Of a stretch of 64,000 nt of DNA, positions 7,857 to 18,290 are shown one piece after another. The notes beneath the pieces are model-generated. The model was not told the DNA's origin. It saw only the letters and a list, made by a program, of their open reading frames with translations, and ran no database searches. The translations under genes were made by a program, and so were the position numbers. Each line of letters begins with the position of its first letter. The stretch's first letter is position 1. The DNA is from Carnobacterium pleistocenium FTR1 (GTDB lineage: Bacteria > Bacillota > Bacilli > Lactobacillales > Carnobacteriaceae): positions 868,001 to 932,000 of the forward strand of contig NZ_JQLQ01000002.1 in assembly GCF_000744285.1 (NCBI RefSeq). The letters are read 5' to 3'.

Positions 7857-8501
7857 ATGCCACTTAAAAAGCAAAAAAAGAATAGTTACAAAAAAATGAA
7901 ATACAAGAAAAGTAAAAGAATAACGCCCAGTCATTTCTTGATGACGCTATTCATTTTTGTATCCATCTTTTTTGGGACCCTTTATTTTTTGGCACAAGAA
8001 ATACCGGACATCCAAGTGCCTCAAAACGGCCAAGATGAAGAAAATCGGTTTATCATCCAAATTTCCGATTACGCTAAAGAGCTACAAAAGAGGTATGGTG
8101 TCTTACCAAGCATTAGTATCGCTCAAGCCATACTTGAATCAGATTGGGGCACTAGTGAACTTTCAGTGGAAAACAATAATTTTTATGGAATCAAAGGAGA
8201 CAGTGCTGAACCAACTGTTACAATGACCACTAAAGAATTTGTTAATGGAGAATGGATCGAAGTCAATGCAGAGTTTAGGAAGTATACAACATGGCAAGAA
8301 TCAATGGAAGATCATTCTAAATTATTTACTACAGGAACGTCATGGAATGCAAATCAATACGCGAAAGTTTTAGCATCAACGGACTACAAAGAAGCAGCTT
8401 ATGCATTACAAGAAAGCGGCTATGCTACGGATCCTGATTACCCAGATAAATTGATTCGATTGATTGAACAACACAACTTGAATCAGTACGATCAAGAATA
8501 A
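7857..8501 (+). CDS. Membrane-anchored endo-beta-N-acetylglucosaminidase
   Basis: 214 residues: a very basic start (MPLKKQKKNS), one membrane anchor at about residues 26-46, then a glucosaminidase domain. The catalytic Glu is in AILESDWG (E94), followed by NNFYGIKG and the TWQESMEDHSKLF and YAT-PDYPDKLI segments of the FlgJ/LytG/AcmA family. It would cleave the glycan strands of peptidoglycan from the outer membrane face; with no LysM or SH3 domains it relies on the anchor for location. AAGGAAG precedes the ATG. It sits between a carboxypeptidase and a PBP gene, fitting a wall-remodelling role, but the spacing suggests its own promoter. Confidence 0.88.
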   Translation: MPLKKQKKNSYKKMKYKKSKRITPSHFLMTLFIFVSIFFGTLYFLAQEIPDIQVPQNGQDEENRFIIQISDYAKELQKRYGVLPSISIAQAILESDWGTSELSVENNNFYGIKGDSAEPTVTMTTKEFVNGEWIEVNAEFRKYTTWQESMEDHSKLFTTGTSWNANQYAKVLASTDYKEAAYALQESGYATDPDYPDKLIRLIEQHNLNQYDQE

Positions 8502-8544
8502 AAAAGCATAAGAGAGTCAGAAAAATTAGTTCACCTTTTCCTCT

Positions 8545-8572
8545 TAGCGATAAGTAATCGCTTTATTTATTG
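8545..8572 (+). terminator. Weak terminator after the glucosaminidase gene
   Basis: AGCGAT and ATCGCT pair around AAGTA, followed by TTATTTATT. Short stem and interrupted T run. Confidence 0.4.
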
Positions 8573-8645
8573 GAAAATGTGATAGCAATCAAATCAGATA
8601 TTCGTTAAACTAAGCGGTATAAAGACAACCAATGGAGGTGGGGAA

Positions 8646-9365
8646 ATGGTAGCTAAAAAAGATTCTCCAAGTATTACGACTGATTTAAGAAAGCATTATG
8701 TAACCGTTCCAGAAATAATTGATACGGCTAGTGGCATTATCATAAATGGAAAAAAATTTCGTTCACTTATCTTCACGACTGATATTGCTATTATTATGAA
8801 TAATGATGCGGATGCAGTCATTGCCGTTTATCCATTCTCACCACACCCAGCTGTTATTCAAGGGATCACAAATGTGGCAAGTATGCCCGTTTTAGCTGGA
8901 GTAGGCGGAGGGATCACTAATGGGCTTCGTTCGGCCAACATTGCGCTATTTGCTGAAGCACACGGCTGTATTGGTGTCGTGTTAAACTCGCCTACACCAA
9001 ATGAGACGTATCTAGAAGTTAATAAAATGGTTGACATTCCTATCATATCAACAGTTGTTTCAGAATATGTGGATATTCAAGAAAAATTAGATGCCGGTGT
9101 GGATATTTTAAATATCAGCGGAGCAGCTAAAACGGCTCATATTGTGCGTGAGATACGTAAGAAATTCCCAAAAGTGCCAATCATTGCAACAGGCGGACCG
9201 ACAGAAGAAAGTATCAAAGAAACGATTGCTGCTGGTGCAAATGCCATTACGTACACACCGCCTAGTAATGGGGAATTATTTAGCACCTTAATGAAAAAAT
9301 ACCGTCAACAAGAAGAAATTAACTACGATGAGCAAAAAGCGTTAGAAGAAGAAAACAAAAATTAA
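8646..9365 (+). CDS. TIM-barrel protein of unknown function ('hydrolase'-type annotation)
   Basis: 239 residues. The sequence looks like a phosphate-binding TIM barrel: VLAGVGGGITNGLRSANIALFAE in mid protein, repeated beta-strand/loop units (CIGVVLNSP, PIISTVV), and a late PIIATGGPTEESIKETIAAGANAITY, which resembles the phosphate-gripping end of ThiG, TrpC and related barrels. Homologues in enterococci are generically named hydrolase; I know of no proven reaction. GGAGGTGGGG precedes the ATG. The PBP gene begins 16 bases downstream with its own ribosome site, so the two are probably co-transcribed; a role linked to wall growth is only guilt by association. Confidence 0.65.
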   Translation: MVAKKDSPSITTDLRKHYVTVPEIIDTASGIIINGKKFRSLIFTTDIAIIMNNDADAVIAVYPFSPHPAVIQGITNVASMPVLAGVGGGITNGLRSANIALFAEAHGCIGVVLNSPTPNETYLEVNKMVDIPIISTVVSEYVDIQEKLDAGVDILNISGAAKTAHIVREIRKKFPKVPIIATGGPTEESIKETIAAGANAITYTPPSNGELFSTLMKKYRQQEEINYDEQKALEEENKN

Positions 9366-9381
9366 AAGTGGGTGTGGAAAG

Positions 9382-11427
9382 ATGAGAAATAGCAGCACAA
9401 AAGGAAAAAAGCTTCCTACATGGGCAACAATCAGCATTATTGTAGCAGTGATTGCATTGATTGGTGGGGGAGTTATCGGATATACCGCTTGGTCTGCAGC
9501 CAGAGATGAAGAGGCCGCTCAAGCAACGGCAGATACCTTTATTGCAGCATTAGAAAAACAAGATTATACCGCTATGAGCCAGGTTGTTTCTGAAGAATCA
9601 TTGACCGCAATTGATTATACAAGGGAATCAATGTCAGAGCGCTATACGACAGTGTACGGTGGGATAGGAGCAGCGGAATTAGACATATCCGATTTGGCTG
9701 TTACGCAGAACGAGGAAACAGATCAATACGAGATTGCTTATACGGTAAATATGGAAACGGCGTTAGGTGAATTAGAAGAAAAACAGTATGAAACAACCCT
9801 TTCTAAAGTAGATAGCGATTACCAAGTTGATTGGAATACACAACTTATTTTTCCAGATATGGAACCAACAGATAAAATTTCTATCGTAAAAACAGCAGGT
9901 GAACGAGGGGAAATCTTAGATAAAGATGGTTCGCCATTGGCAACTAAAGGAATCTCATGGCAAGTGGGTCTGCAGCCTGTTGCTTTAGGTGAAGGAGATC
10001 AAAGGACAACTAATTTAGAAGAAATTGCTGAAACATATGACGTTACAGTGGAAGAACTAACGAGCTTGTTAGAGCAAGGCTGGGTAACACCAGAAAGCTT
10101 TGTACCTTTTAAACTGTTGGCTCAAGATGCAGAGCTGCCACAAGTTACCGGAGTGCTTTATCAAGAAACAACCAATCGCACATATCCGTTAAATGAAGCA
10201 GCTGCCCATTTGATTGGCTATGTTGGAGATGCTTCCGCAGAAGATATTGAAGAAAATCCAACACTGAGCTCCGGAGACCTCATTGGCAAGTCTGGTTTAG
10301 AAGCAACTTATGATGAACGGTTAAGAGGTCAAAAAGGTGGCCGAATCGAGATTCAAACAAGTGACGACGAATTGAAAATGGTATTGCAAGAAACAGAAGT
10401 TGAAGATGGCGAAGATATCACTTTGACTATTGATGCTGATATGCAACAAGCTGCTTACGATCAATTAACGGGAGAGCAAGGATCAGCTGTTTTCATGAAT
10501 CCAACAGACGGTAGCTTACTAGCATTAGTCAGTACGCCTTCTTATGATGCAAACGGAATGTCAAATGGCATCAGTTCAGAAGATTACCAAGCTTATGTTG
10601 ATGATCCAGCGAGTCCATTTTTGGCACGTTATGCGTCTGGATATGCACCCGGATCAACCTTTAAAGTTATTACAGCTGGTATTGGTCTAGATTCAGGAAC
10701 GATTATCCCAGAAGAAACACAGGCAATTGATGGATTATCTTGGCAAAAAGATGCTTCATGGGGAGACTATCGCGTCACCCGTGTAACAGATGTTCCTAGT
10801 GTGAATTTAGCGGATGCTTTTGCGTATTCAGATAATATTTATTTTGCACGAGAAGCATTAGAAATGGGTCAAGAAGTATATGAAGCAGGTTTAAGCAGAT
10901 ATATATTTGGCGAAGATTTAAAATTACCGATCGCAATGAATCCAGCACAAATATCAAATAGTGGTACATTAAATTCAGAAGGAAACTTGGCAGATACAGC
11001 ATTTGGGCAAGGCGAATTGTTGCTTAATCCTATTCAGCAAGCGGTATCGTATACACCATTTGCAAATGGTGGAAATCTGGTTTACCCTAAATTGACTGCT
11101 GATCAAGAAACAGCAGAGTCGAAAGAACCTGTTACACCCGAGTCGGCTGCTATAATCAAAGAGGATCTAATTCAGGCAGTCGAAAAGGAGTACGGTTCTT
11201 CGCATAAATTAGCCGTTATTGACCAACAAATCGCAGCTAAAACGGGTACAGCTGAAACTACAGAAGCTGAAACAGAAGGTGAAGATGCTGAAACGAATGG
11301 TTTCTTACTAGCTTTTGATGCCGAAAATAGTGATTACTTGATGCTAGCCATGATTGAAGGAGAATCAAGTGGTTCAGTTATCGATACTATGCTTCCAATG
11401 CTTGAAAAAATGGATACATTCCAATAA
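9382..11427 (+). CDS. Class B penicillin-binding protein (PBP3/PBP5-like, MecA_N domain)
   Basis: 681 residues. One membrane anchor (about residues 14-36), an NTF2-like MecA_N domain (about 40-160), a PBP dimerisation domain (about 175-335) and a transpeptidase domain with all three active-site motifs: S425-T-F-K428, S483-D-N485 and K620-T-G622. This architecture is that of B. subtilis PbpC, enterococcal PBP5 and staphylococcal PBP2a; it cross-links peptidoglycan stem peptides outside the membrane. Family members with this layout are often low-affinity for beta-lactams, but resistance cannot be claimed from the sequence. It follows the TIM-barrel gene closely and ends about 100 bases before the CNNM gene. 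Confidence 0.92.
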   Translation: MRNSSTKGKKLPTWATISIIVAVIALIGGGVIGYTAWSAARDEEAAQATADTFIAALEKQDYTAMSQVVSEESLTAIDYTRESMSERYTTVYGGIGAAELDISDLAVTQNEETDQYEIAYTVNMETALGELEEKQYETTLSKVDSDYQVDWNTQLIFPDMEPTDKISIVKTAGERGEILDKDGSPLATKGISWQVGLQPVALGEGDQRTTNLEEIAETYDVTVEELTSLLEQGWVTPESFVPFKLLAQDAELPQVTGVLYQETTNRTYPLNEAAAHLIGYVGDASAEDIEENPTLSSGDLIGKSGLEATYDERLRGQKGGRIEIQTSDDELKMVLQETEVEDGEDITLTIDADMQQAAYDQLTGEQGSAVFMNPTDGSLLALVSTPSYDANGMSNGISSEDYQAYVDDPASPFLARYASGYAPGSTFKVITAGIGLDSGTIIPEETQAIDGLSWQKDASWGDYRVTRVTDVPSVNLADAFAYSDNIYFAREALEMGQEVYEAGLSRYIFGEDLKLPIAMNPAQISNSGTLNSEGNLADTAFGQGELLLNPIQQAVSYTPFANGGNLVYPKLTADQETAESKEPVTPESAAIIKEDLIQAVEKEYGSSHKLAVIDQQIAAKTGTAETTEAETEGEDAETNGFLLAFDAENSDYLMLAMIEGESSGSVIDTMLPMLEKMDTFQ

Positions 11428-11531
11428 TGACAAGTGTGTACTGAGAATGGATAGTTGAAAATAGTTTTGAAAAATGGTATATTACTTTTACTTTGTACGA
11501 AATCAGAAAAATTTAAAGGAGACAATGATAA

Positions 11532-12878
11532 ATGAACTCAGACCCCGATAGTCAGTCGATGATAGGACAGATATTAATTATCGTTATATTGACAGCTATT
11601 AATGCGTTCTTCGCATCAGCAGAAATGGCATTTGTATCAATAGATCAAGGGAAAATAAGAGAAAAGGCAGCTAAAGGCGATAAGAAGTCGTTAAATATCT
11701 TGAAACTGCTAAGCAATTCAGACAACTTCTTAGCTACTATTCAAGTAGCCATAACCTTGGCAGGATTCTTTTCAAGTGCATCAGCAGCAACTAGTTTTGC
11801 CACTCGCCTAGAACCATATTTAGCAAATATTCCTGGGGGGACACAAATAGCAACAGTAGTTGTAACGATCGTACTAGCTTATGTAACCCTTGTTTTTGGG
11901 GAGTTATATCCAAAACAAGTTGCTTTGCAAAAAGCTGAAGAAGTTGCTCGCGCGACTTCTAGTGTTATTCTTGTAGTCCAAAAAATCGCTAGACCATTTG
12001 TAAAGTTACTCTCGTTCTCAACCAATATCTTAAAGAGATTAACTCCGATAGATTTTACGGAAGAGAAAGAAAAAATGACACGTGATGAATTTCGTGTCTA
12101 TCTAGAAAACAGTCAATTAGCTGGGGCTATCGATCCAGATGAATTTACCATGTTAAAAGGTATTTTATCAATGGATACTAAAATGGCCAGAGAAATTATG
12201 GTCCCTCGTACCGATACCTTTATGATCGATTATAAAGATGGAAATGAAGTGAACATTCCTCAATTATTAGATATTCCTTATTCTCGGGTACCGGTTTATA
12301 TTGAGGATAAAGATAGCATCATTGGAATCATCCATGTTAAGAATTTATTGAAAGCTTCTCGAACAACTAAACTTGATGATATTGATTTAAAAGACATTTT
12401 AAATCCACCATTGTTTGTTCCTGAAACGATCCACGTGGATGACTTATTGTATGAATTAAGACGTACGCGCAATCAATTGGCCATATTAAATGATGAATAT
12501 GGTGGAGTAGTTGGGATCGTTACCTTAGAAGATCTACTTGAAGAAATAGTTGGGGATATTGATGATGAATACGATGAAACGTATACGATGATCGAAAAAG
12601 TATCTGAAAGTATTTACTTAGTAGATGGTTCAACGCAATTATCAAAATTTAATGAATTTTTTGGAACAGAAATAGAGTCAAACGATGTGGATTCAATTGC
12701 AGGTTATTTCATAACCCAATATGGAAATATCCCTCAACCGGGTGATAATGCCAATGTGGAATACGAAAACTATTTGCTTAAATCCAATAAAGTTGAGGGT
12801 TCACGCCTCGTTAGTCTATATGTCGAACGATTGAATACTGAAAATCATAACGAAGACAAAGAATCATTAAAGGATTAA
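11532..12878 (+). CDS. CNNM/CorC (HlyC/TlyC) family membrane protein
   Basis: 448 residues. An N-terminal DUF21 transmembrane domain (about 10-190, with the acidic [13 protein letters not shown] segment), a pair of CBS domains (about 210-330; IMVPRTD and [26 protein letters not shown]) and a C-terminal CorC_HlyC domain (about 350-435). The family is linked to magnesium or cobalt efflux, with CBS domains sensing Mg-ATP; the older name hemolysin is misleading. AAAGGAGA lies upstream of the ATG. A strong terminator follows and the next gene is convergent. Confidence 0.92.
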   Translation: MNSDPDSQSMIGQILIIVILTAINAFFASAEMAFVSIDQGKIREKAAKGDKKSLNILKLLSNSDNFLATIQVAITLAGFFSSASAATSFATRLEPYLANIPGGTQIATVVVTIVLAYVTLVFGELYPKQVALQKAEEVARATSSVILVVQKIARPFVKLLSFSTNILKRLTPIDFTEEKEKMTRDEFRVYLENSQLAGAIDPDEFTMLKGILSMDTKMAREIMVPRTDTFMIDYKDGNEVNIPQLLDIPYSRVPVYIEDKDSIIGIIHVKNLLKASRTTKLDDIDLKDILNPPLFVPETIHVDDLLYELRRTRNQLAILNDEYGGVVGIVTLEDLLEEIVGDIDDEYDETYTMIEKVSESIYLVDGSTQLSKFNEFFGTEIESNDVDSIAGYFITQYGNIPQPGDNANVEYENYLLKSNKVEGSRLVSLYVERLNTENHNEDKESLKD

Positions 12879-12884
12879 AACTCA

Positions 12885-12936
12885 AAAAAAGAAAGGTGCG
12901 CTGTCCAACGACAACGCATCTTTCTTTTTTTGAATT
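12885..12936. terminator. Bidirectional terminator between convergent genes
   Basis: AAAGAAAG-TGCG pairs with CGCA-CTTTCTTT, flanked by A runs and T runs, between the CNNM gene (+) and the Ser/Glu-rich gene (-). Confidence 0.8.
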
Positions 12937-12947
12937 GAGAAAAACCT

Positions 12948-13640
12948 TTATTCTTCAATAGAGGAAGTATCAATAGTGGAGCTTTCTTCAGTAGGGGTTT
13001 CTTCTACTGTTTCTTCTGAATCGCTTTGTTCTGGAACAGTAGAATCTACTGGTTGCTCTGAATCGGCTGATTCTGAATCTTCAACTACTGGTACTTCTTC
13101 TAGTTGTGATTCTACAATAGGTATCGATTCTTCTATTTCTTCTGACTCAGCTCCCTGTGTTTCGCTTGATTGCTTGGGAGTCGTTTGGAGCGTCGATTTA
13201 GTTTTTGTTGATAAACTTGATTTAGGTTTGCTGTAAGAATCATTAGAATAAGTAGGGGTGTAGCTGTTAGTTCTATTTGTTTGAGTATTGTCATAGTCAT
13301 CGCTAGAATTATTTTTTTCAGTAGAGTCGACCTCAGCTACCTCTTCGGTCTCTTCAATTTCTATCTCTTCAATTTCTGTTTGAGAGTCCTCCAAGAAAAA
13401 TAATTCCGAATCTATCCTTGAAGCATCATCTTCATCTTTTGATTCAGCGGAACTAGCCTTTGATTCAATAACAGCAGATTTATCTTCTATAGCAGCTGAT
13501 TTTGTTTCAGAATCAGCAAGATTAGTTGACCAAGCTGTTTCCTGTGTGGTACCAATAACAAGAACGACAACAAGAATGATAAATAAAAGGGCTAGATACC
13601 AATAGTGCTTAATGAATCCTAGTGAATTTTTATTACGCAT
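12948..13640 (-). CDS. Membrane-anchored low-complexity Ser/Glu/Thr-rich protein
   Basis: 230 residues. A basic N-terminus (MRNKNSLGFIKH), one membrane helix at about residues 13-31, then some 195 residues of low-complexity, strongly acidic sequence rich in Ser, Glu, Thr and Asp with no Cys and no recognisable domain. The codon pattern is real coding (GGAAGGAG 7-10 bases before the ATG, long open frame in a low-GC genome). The layout suggests an extracellular, disordered, wall-spanning tail on a single anchor. No LPxTG, LysM or enzymatic motif is seen, so no function can be given. Confidence 0.6.
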   Translation of the reverse strand: MRNKNSLGFIKHYWYLALLFIILVVVLVIGTTQETAWSTNLADSETKSAAIEDKSAVIESKASSAESKDEDDASRIDSELFFLEDSQTEIEEIEIEETEEVAEVDSTEKNNSSDDYDNTQTNRTNSYTPTYSNDSYSKPKSSLSTKTKSTLQTTPKQSSETQGAESEEIEESIPIVESQLEEVPVVEDSESADSEQPVDSTVPEQSDSEETVEETPTEESSTIDTSSIEE

Positions 13641-13884
13641 GCTAAACTCCTTCCTTTAACCGCTTTAGTTTAATAATATAGCATTCTCTATAGAAATTCT
13701 AGTTTATTTTAGGAGTCGTTTTTGTGAGATACTAATCAATAAAAATGCAGTAAAATGAGGTTTCAATCTTTTCTATTTTCAAAGTAGTGATCACAGTTGG
13801 AAAATTTCAAAACGAAATATTTAATCCTAATTATAAATATCATTCGTGTTTTTTCGTTTATAGATGATATGAACGTTAAAAGTA

Positions 13885-13913
13885 TTGACTTTTTAGGTAA
13901 AAAAGCATATATT
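13885..13913 (+). promoter_or_regulatory. Promoter of xpt
   Basis: TTGACT at 13885-13890 and TATATT at 13908-13913 with a 17-base spacer. Transcription would start near 13920, only about 20 bases before a strong hairpin. 13641-13884 is AT-rich and shows nothing else. Confidence 0.65.
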
Positions 13914-13940
13914 CAAGGTGAGTAGATAACCATTGTTAAG

Positions 13941-13988
13941 TCTTTTTTGCTGCTTATGCATCAATAAGCAATGAAAAAGCTTTTTTTT
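13941..13988 (+). terminator. Terminator hairpin in the xpt leader (possible attenuator)
   Basis: CTTTTTTGC-tg-CTTAT pairs with ATAAG-caat-GAAAAAG, followed directly by eight T at 13981-13988. It lies between the promoter and the xpt start. The leader before it is too short for a guanine riboswitch. Confidence 0.65.
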
Positions 13989-14012
13989 ATCCTGCGCTTA
14001 AATTAGTAATAG

Positions 14013-14615
<603 letters not shown>

Positions 14616-14626
14616 ATCACTAACAA

Positions 14627-14673
14627 TAGGCTGCTCTAAAAGTAGAACAATTGCTTTTTGAGCAGTTTTTAAA
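14627..14673 (+). terminator. Terminator of xpt
   Basis: CTGCTC-AAAAG pairs with CTTTTTGAGCAG, followed by TTTTT. Confidence 0.8.
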
Positions 14674-14777
14674 TTGGAGTATGGAATTTATTCGTTATTT
14701 TACTTGCTATTTAAATAAAATTTGATAATGTTAGACAGGATAATAAAATTTTTACTGAGCAGTTAGGAGAGAAAAAA

Positions 14778-15335
14778 ATGGAAGTTGATTTACCTTTTTT
14801 ACTATTAATTTTTGTCATCAATGTTATTTATATTTCTTTGAACACGATCCGTTTTATGTTGACCATGAAAAGTTATCGCTTAGCTGCGTCACTCGTATCA
14901 ATGGTTGAGGTAACGATTTATGTCGTTGGTTTAGGATTGGTATTAGATAGTTTAGATAATTACCTTAATCTTGCTGTTTATGCTTTAGGATACGGAGTTG
15001 GAATCGCACTGGGGATAAAAATAGAAGAATTTTTAGCTCTAGGATACATTATGGTCACGGCTATTGTTCCAGATGTGCAAACGAAAATGCCTGAAGAGCT
15101 ACGTGATTTAGGATATGGCGTGACAACGAGCTTGGCATTTGGCCGAGAAGGAGATCGAATGGTCTTAGAAATCTTGACACCTAGAAAAACAGAACGTAAA
15201 TTATACAAACAAATCAGCGAGATTGAATCAAAATCGTTTATTATCTCTTATGAACCTAAATACATCAATGGCGGTTTTTGGACAAGAAAATTAAAAAAAC
15301 GCCGTAAAGAACTTCGAGATGAAGAACAAAAATAA
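14778..15335 (+). CDS. UPF0316 / DUF2179 family membrane protein
   Basis: 185 residues: three N-terminal membrane helices (about 5-26, 35-58, 62-82; the NTIRFMLTMK and GYGVGIALGIKIEE segments are typical of the family), then a cytoplasmic DUF2179 domain (about 100-165; REGDRMVLEILTPRK, SFIISYEPKYINGGFW) and a charged tail. The family is widespread in Firmicutes; the soluble domain is thought to sense a ligand, with no proven function. AGGAGAG precedes the ATG. It lies between xpt and purK, but the gaps suggest a separate unit. Confidence 0.85.
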   Translation: MEVDLPFLLLIFVINVIYISLNTIRFMLTMKSYRLAASLVSMVEVTIYVVGLGLVLDSLDNYLNLAVYALGYGVGIALGIKIEEFLALGYIMVTAIVPDVQTKMPEELRDLGYGVTTSLAFGREGDRMVLEILTPRKTERKLYKQISEIESKSFIISYEPKYINGGFWTRKLKKRRKELRDEEQK

Positions 15336-15474
15336 AATTAACCATTTCGCATCAAAATTCCATTTGTGTTCCAGGATGAAAATGGTGAATGTTGTCAATG
15401 ACAGATGACAAGATAACTGCTAAACTTGGAACAAGCAAATGAAAAATAATAATCGTTAAGAAGGTAGTGATAAT

Positions 15475-16590
15475 TTGTCTAATCTAGTTAGTCCTGGGAA
15501 AATAATTGGAATCATTGGCGGCGGAGAAATAGCACGAATGATGGCTTTATCTGCTAAAAAGATGGGCTATCGTGTGGGTGTTCTGGATCCTGAAAAAGAT
15601 TGTCCAGCAGCACAAGTTGCAGATTGGGAAATAACTGCTCAATATGACGATCAAGAAGCGTTAATGGATTTTGCCATGGCATGTGACGTTGTAACGTACA
15701 CATATGATAATAGTGATGCAGATGCTATCACAAGAATGAAAAAAACGGTCTCTGTTCCACAAGGGGCTGAATTGCTTTCCATCACCCAAGATCGATTATT
15801 GGAAAAAGCGTATTTAGAAGCAAGCAACATCAACCTGGCTCCATATGTCACGATTGTGACTGTTGATGATATTAAAGGAGCTATAGACGAAATAGGCTTT
15901 CCTTGTATCTTAAAGACAATCAGTGAACGTCACAATGGAAAAGACCGATGTGTTCTTCAAAGTGAAGAAGATATTTCAAAAGCGGCTTTTTTATTAAAAA
16001 GAGGAACTTGTGTATTAGAAGCATGGATCCCATTTGAACGCGAATTATCTGTAATAGTTGTACGAAATCAAGCCAATCAAATAATCGTTTTTCCAGTAGT
16101 AGAAAATATCCATCGTAATGGCGTTTTACTTAAAAGTATTGTTCCCGCGCGCATCGAAGATTATGTAGTAGAAGAAATAGAACGGATTGCTCGGACTGTG
16201 GCTGATAATATTGAATTGATAGGTGTTTTAGGAATTGAAATGTTTATCACTTCAAGTGGAGCCTTATATGTGAACGAACTTATTCCAAGACCTCATCATT
16301 CAGGAAATTATAGCATTGAGGCTTGTACTTTGTCGCAATACGATGCTCATATTCGTGCCATCTGCGGGTGGCCTTTACCTGAAACAGAGTTGCTTTCTCC
16401 AGTCGTTATGGCAACTATTTTAGCTGAGCATGAAGAAGCAACAAAAGTCCAAATCCAATTAAAACCAAATTGGAATTTTCATTATTATGGCAAGGAACAA
16501 GCCAAAGAGGGTCAAAAAATTGGTCATATTACTATATTAACTAAAAATATCGAAAAGACATTGGACACCATCACAGATACGGGGATTTAA
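15475..16590 (+). CDS. purK: N5-carboxyaminoimidazole ribonucleotide synthase (ATP-grasp)
   Basis: 371 residues, normal length. Converts AIR, bicarbonate and ATP to N5-CAIR in purine synthesis. A Rossmann-like start (GIIGGGEIARMMALSAKKMG), the ATP-grasp core (PCILKTISERHNGKDRCVL, VLEAWIPFERELSVIVVRN) and the PRPHHSGNYSIEACTLSQYD C-terminal motif are all present. It uses a TTG start with AAGG upstream. purB begins 21 bases downstream. purE, which normally precedes purK and uses its product, is absent from both sides here. Confidence 0.93.
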   Translation: MSNLVSPGKIIGIIGGGEIARMMALSAKKMGYRVGVLDPEKDCPAAQVADWEITAQYDDQEALMDFAMACDVVTYTYDNSDADAITRMKKTVSVPQGAELLSITQDRLLEKAYLEASNINLAPYVTIVTVDDIKGAIDEIGFPCILKTISERHNGKDRCVLQSEEDISKAAFLLKRGTCVLEAWIPFERELSVIVVRNQANQIIVFPVVENIHRNGVLLKSIVPARIEDYVVEEIERIARTVADNIELIGVLGIEMFITSSGALYVNELIPRPHHSGNYSIEACTLSQYDAHIRAICGWPLPETELLSPVVMATILAEHEEATKVQIQLKPNWNFHYYGKEQAKEGQKIGHITILTKNIEKTLDTITDTGI

Positions 16591-16611
16591 CAAAAAGGAG
16601 CTTACTAAACG

Positions 16612-17910
16612 ATGATAGAACGGTATACGAGATCTGAAATGGCGGCCATTTGGTCTGATGAAAATCGTTATAATACTTGGTTAGAGGTCGAAATATTGGC
16701 TGTTGAAGCATGGGTTGAATTAGGCGAAATACCTGCAGAAGATGTGAAGAAAATCCGTGCGAACGCGTCATTTAAAGTCGAGCGCATTTTAGAAATAGAA
16801 AAAGAAACAAGGCATGATGTTGTCGCCTTCACCCGTTCAGTTTCTGAATCATTAGGAGAAGAACGTAAGTGGGTCCATTATGGATTGACCAGTACAGATG
16901 TTGTGGATACGGCTTATGGCTATCAATTAAAACAAGTGAATGACGTGATACGCCAAGATTTACAAACTTTTTTAGCAATTATTGGTGAAAAAGCCAAAGA
17001 ATATAAATACACTGTAATGATGGGTCGAACTCACGGCGTGCATGCTGAACCCACTACTTTTGGCTTGAAATTAGCTCTTTGGTACTCTGAGATGAAACGC
17101 AATATTGAACGCTTTGAACATGCTGCAAAAGGTGTTGAAGCTGGAAAAATCAGTGGAGCTGTCGGAACATTTGCGAACGTGCCAACTTTTGTTGAAAAGT
17201 ATGTCTGTGAGCACTTAGGAACGAGAGCGCAAGAAATTTCAACGCAAGTCCTTCCTCGTGATCTACATGCTGAATATGTTGCCACGATGTCATTGATTGC
17301 AACAAGTATCGAAAAATTTGCTACAGAAATCCGTGGATTGCAAAAATCTGAAACACGCGAAGTCGAAGAATTTTTTGCAAAAGGTCAAAAGGGATCTTCT
17401 GCTATGCCGCACAAACGCAATCCTATCGGTTCTGAAAATGTGACCGGCCTGGCTCGCGTTATCAGAGGCCACATGATGACAGCGTACGAAAATGTTGGAC
17501 TATGGCATGAACGAGATATTTCTCATTCATCCGCAGAACGCATTATCTTACCCGATACAACTATTTTGTTAGATTACATGCTCAATCGTTTCGGGACGAT
17601 CACTAAAAATCTGACTGTTTTTCCGGAGAATATGAAACGCAATATGGATGCAACTTTTGGCCTGATCTACAGCCAGCGTGTGCTGCTTAAACTTATTGAT
17701 AAAGGGATGAGCCGTGAAGCAGCTTATGATCTGATCCAACCAAAAACGGCTATTTCGTGGGATGAACAGGTCTTATTCCGTCCGTTACTGGAAAAAGATG
17801 AAAAGGTGACAGCTGTGTTGACTGCAGCAGATTTAGACGATGCCTTTGATTATCATTACCATTTAAGAAATGTAGACGAAATTTTTCAAAGAGTTGGCTT
17901 AGGAGAGTAA
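16612..17910 (+). CDS. purB: Adenylosuccinate lyase
   Basis: 432 residues. Cleaves SAICAR and adenylosuccinate, releasing fumarate, in the purine pathway; homotetramer in the cytoplasm. Shows YTSTD as [11 protein letters not shown], the [11 protein letters not shown] segment, and the lyase signature [11 protein letters not shown] at about residues 261-271 with the catalytic Ser loop. AAAGGAG lies upstream of the ATG. It is the second gene of a purK-purB unit and is followed by a strong terminator, so the rest of the pur pathway is elsewhere. Confidence 0.96.
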   Translation: MIERYTRSEMAAIWSDENRYNTWLEVEILAVEAWVELGEIPAEDVKKIRANASFKVERILEIEKETRHDVVAFTRSVSESLGEERKWVHYGLTSTDVVDTAYGYQLKQVNDVIRQDLQTFLAIIGEKAKEYKYTVMMGRTHGVHAEPTTFGLKLALWYSEMKRNIERFEHAAKGVEAGKISGAVGTFANVPTFVEKYVCEHLGTRAQEISTQVLPRDLHAEYVATMSLIATSIEKFATEIRGLQKSETREVEEFFAKGQKGSSAMPHKRNPIGSENVTGLARVIRGHMMTAYENVGLWHERDISHSSAERIILPDTTILLDYMLNRFGTITKNLTVFPENMKRNMDATFGLIYSQRVLLKLIDKGMSREAAYDLIQPKTAISWDEQVLFRPLLEKDEKVTAVLTAADLDDAFDYHYHLRNVDEIFQRVGLGE

Positions 17911-17982
17911 TGATTCGTGCAAATTTGCGTGGATGACCTATACTAGAGTAAAGCAAGTAAAAAAAGTAGCGAACTAAAATGG

Positions 17983-18019
17983 AAAAGCATAAGAAATTTT
18001 ACTTTCTTATGCTTTTTTT
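17983..18019 (+). terminator. Terminator of purK-purB
   Basis: AAAAGCATAAGAAA pairs with TTTCTTATGCTTTT around six bases and is followed by more T. Confidence 0.85.
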
Positions 18020-18039
18020 AACATCTTTTTTAAAGGTGA

Positions 18040-18232
18040 GCAACTACGGACAGCGTAACTGCTTGTCGTTCAGCAAGAGAACAAGGTGGACAAGCAGAGG
18101 TGAAAAATAGGTTTGCTTGTCCAAAAAGAGAGCAAAGAGGACAAGCAGAGACGAAAAAGTTGGTTGCTTGTCCCAAAAGAGAGCAAAAAGGACAAGCAGA
18201 AGCAAAAAAAGCAGTTGCTTGTCTCAAAAACA
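18040..18232. repeat. 51-bp tandem array with internal hairpins
   Basis: Three units start at 18088, 18139 and 18190 (exact 51-base steps), with a shorter degenerate unit before. Each has GGACAAGC and GCTTGTCC in inverted order, separated by about 19 variable bases, then AGAGAGCAAA. Between purB and the EamA gene. Because 51 is a multiple of three, the minus strand stays open across it (17-residue repeats with SACPxCSL), but no start signal supports a gene. Confidence 0.85.
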
Positions 18233-18290
18233 CTAGTAAATTAAAAAATTAATGTTATTATATTTAAGCATAGAAGTTAGGAGGGGGAAA

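Noticed and set aside
12976-13236. 86-codon plus-strand Ser-rich ORF
   Set aside because: Mirror of the low-complexity Ser/Glu gene on the minus strand, which has the ribosome site and the membrane anchor.
13800-13940. Guanine/purine riboswitch upstream of xpt
   Set aside because: GATATG and TTGACT look like riboswitch pieces but are only 17 bases apart; the conserved loop sequences and P2/P3 arms are missing, and TTGACT fits a -35 box.
18030-18233. Minus-strand Cys-rich repeat protein
   Set aside because: No ribosome site, GTG start in AT-rich DNA, and the frame is explained by the 51-bp tandem array.
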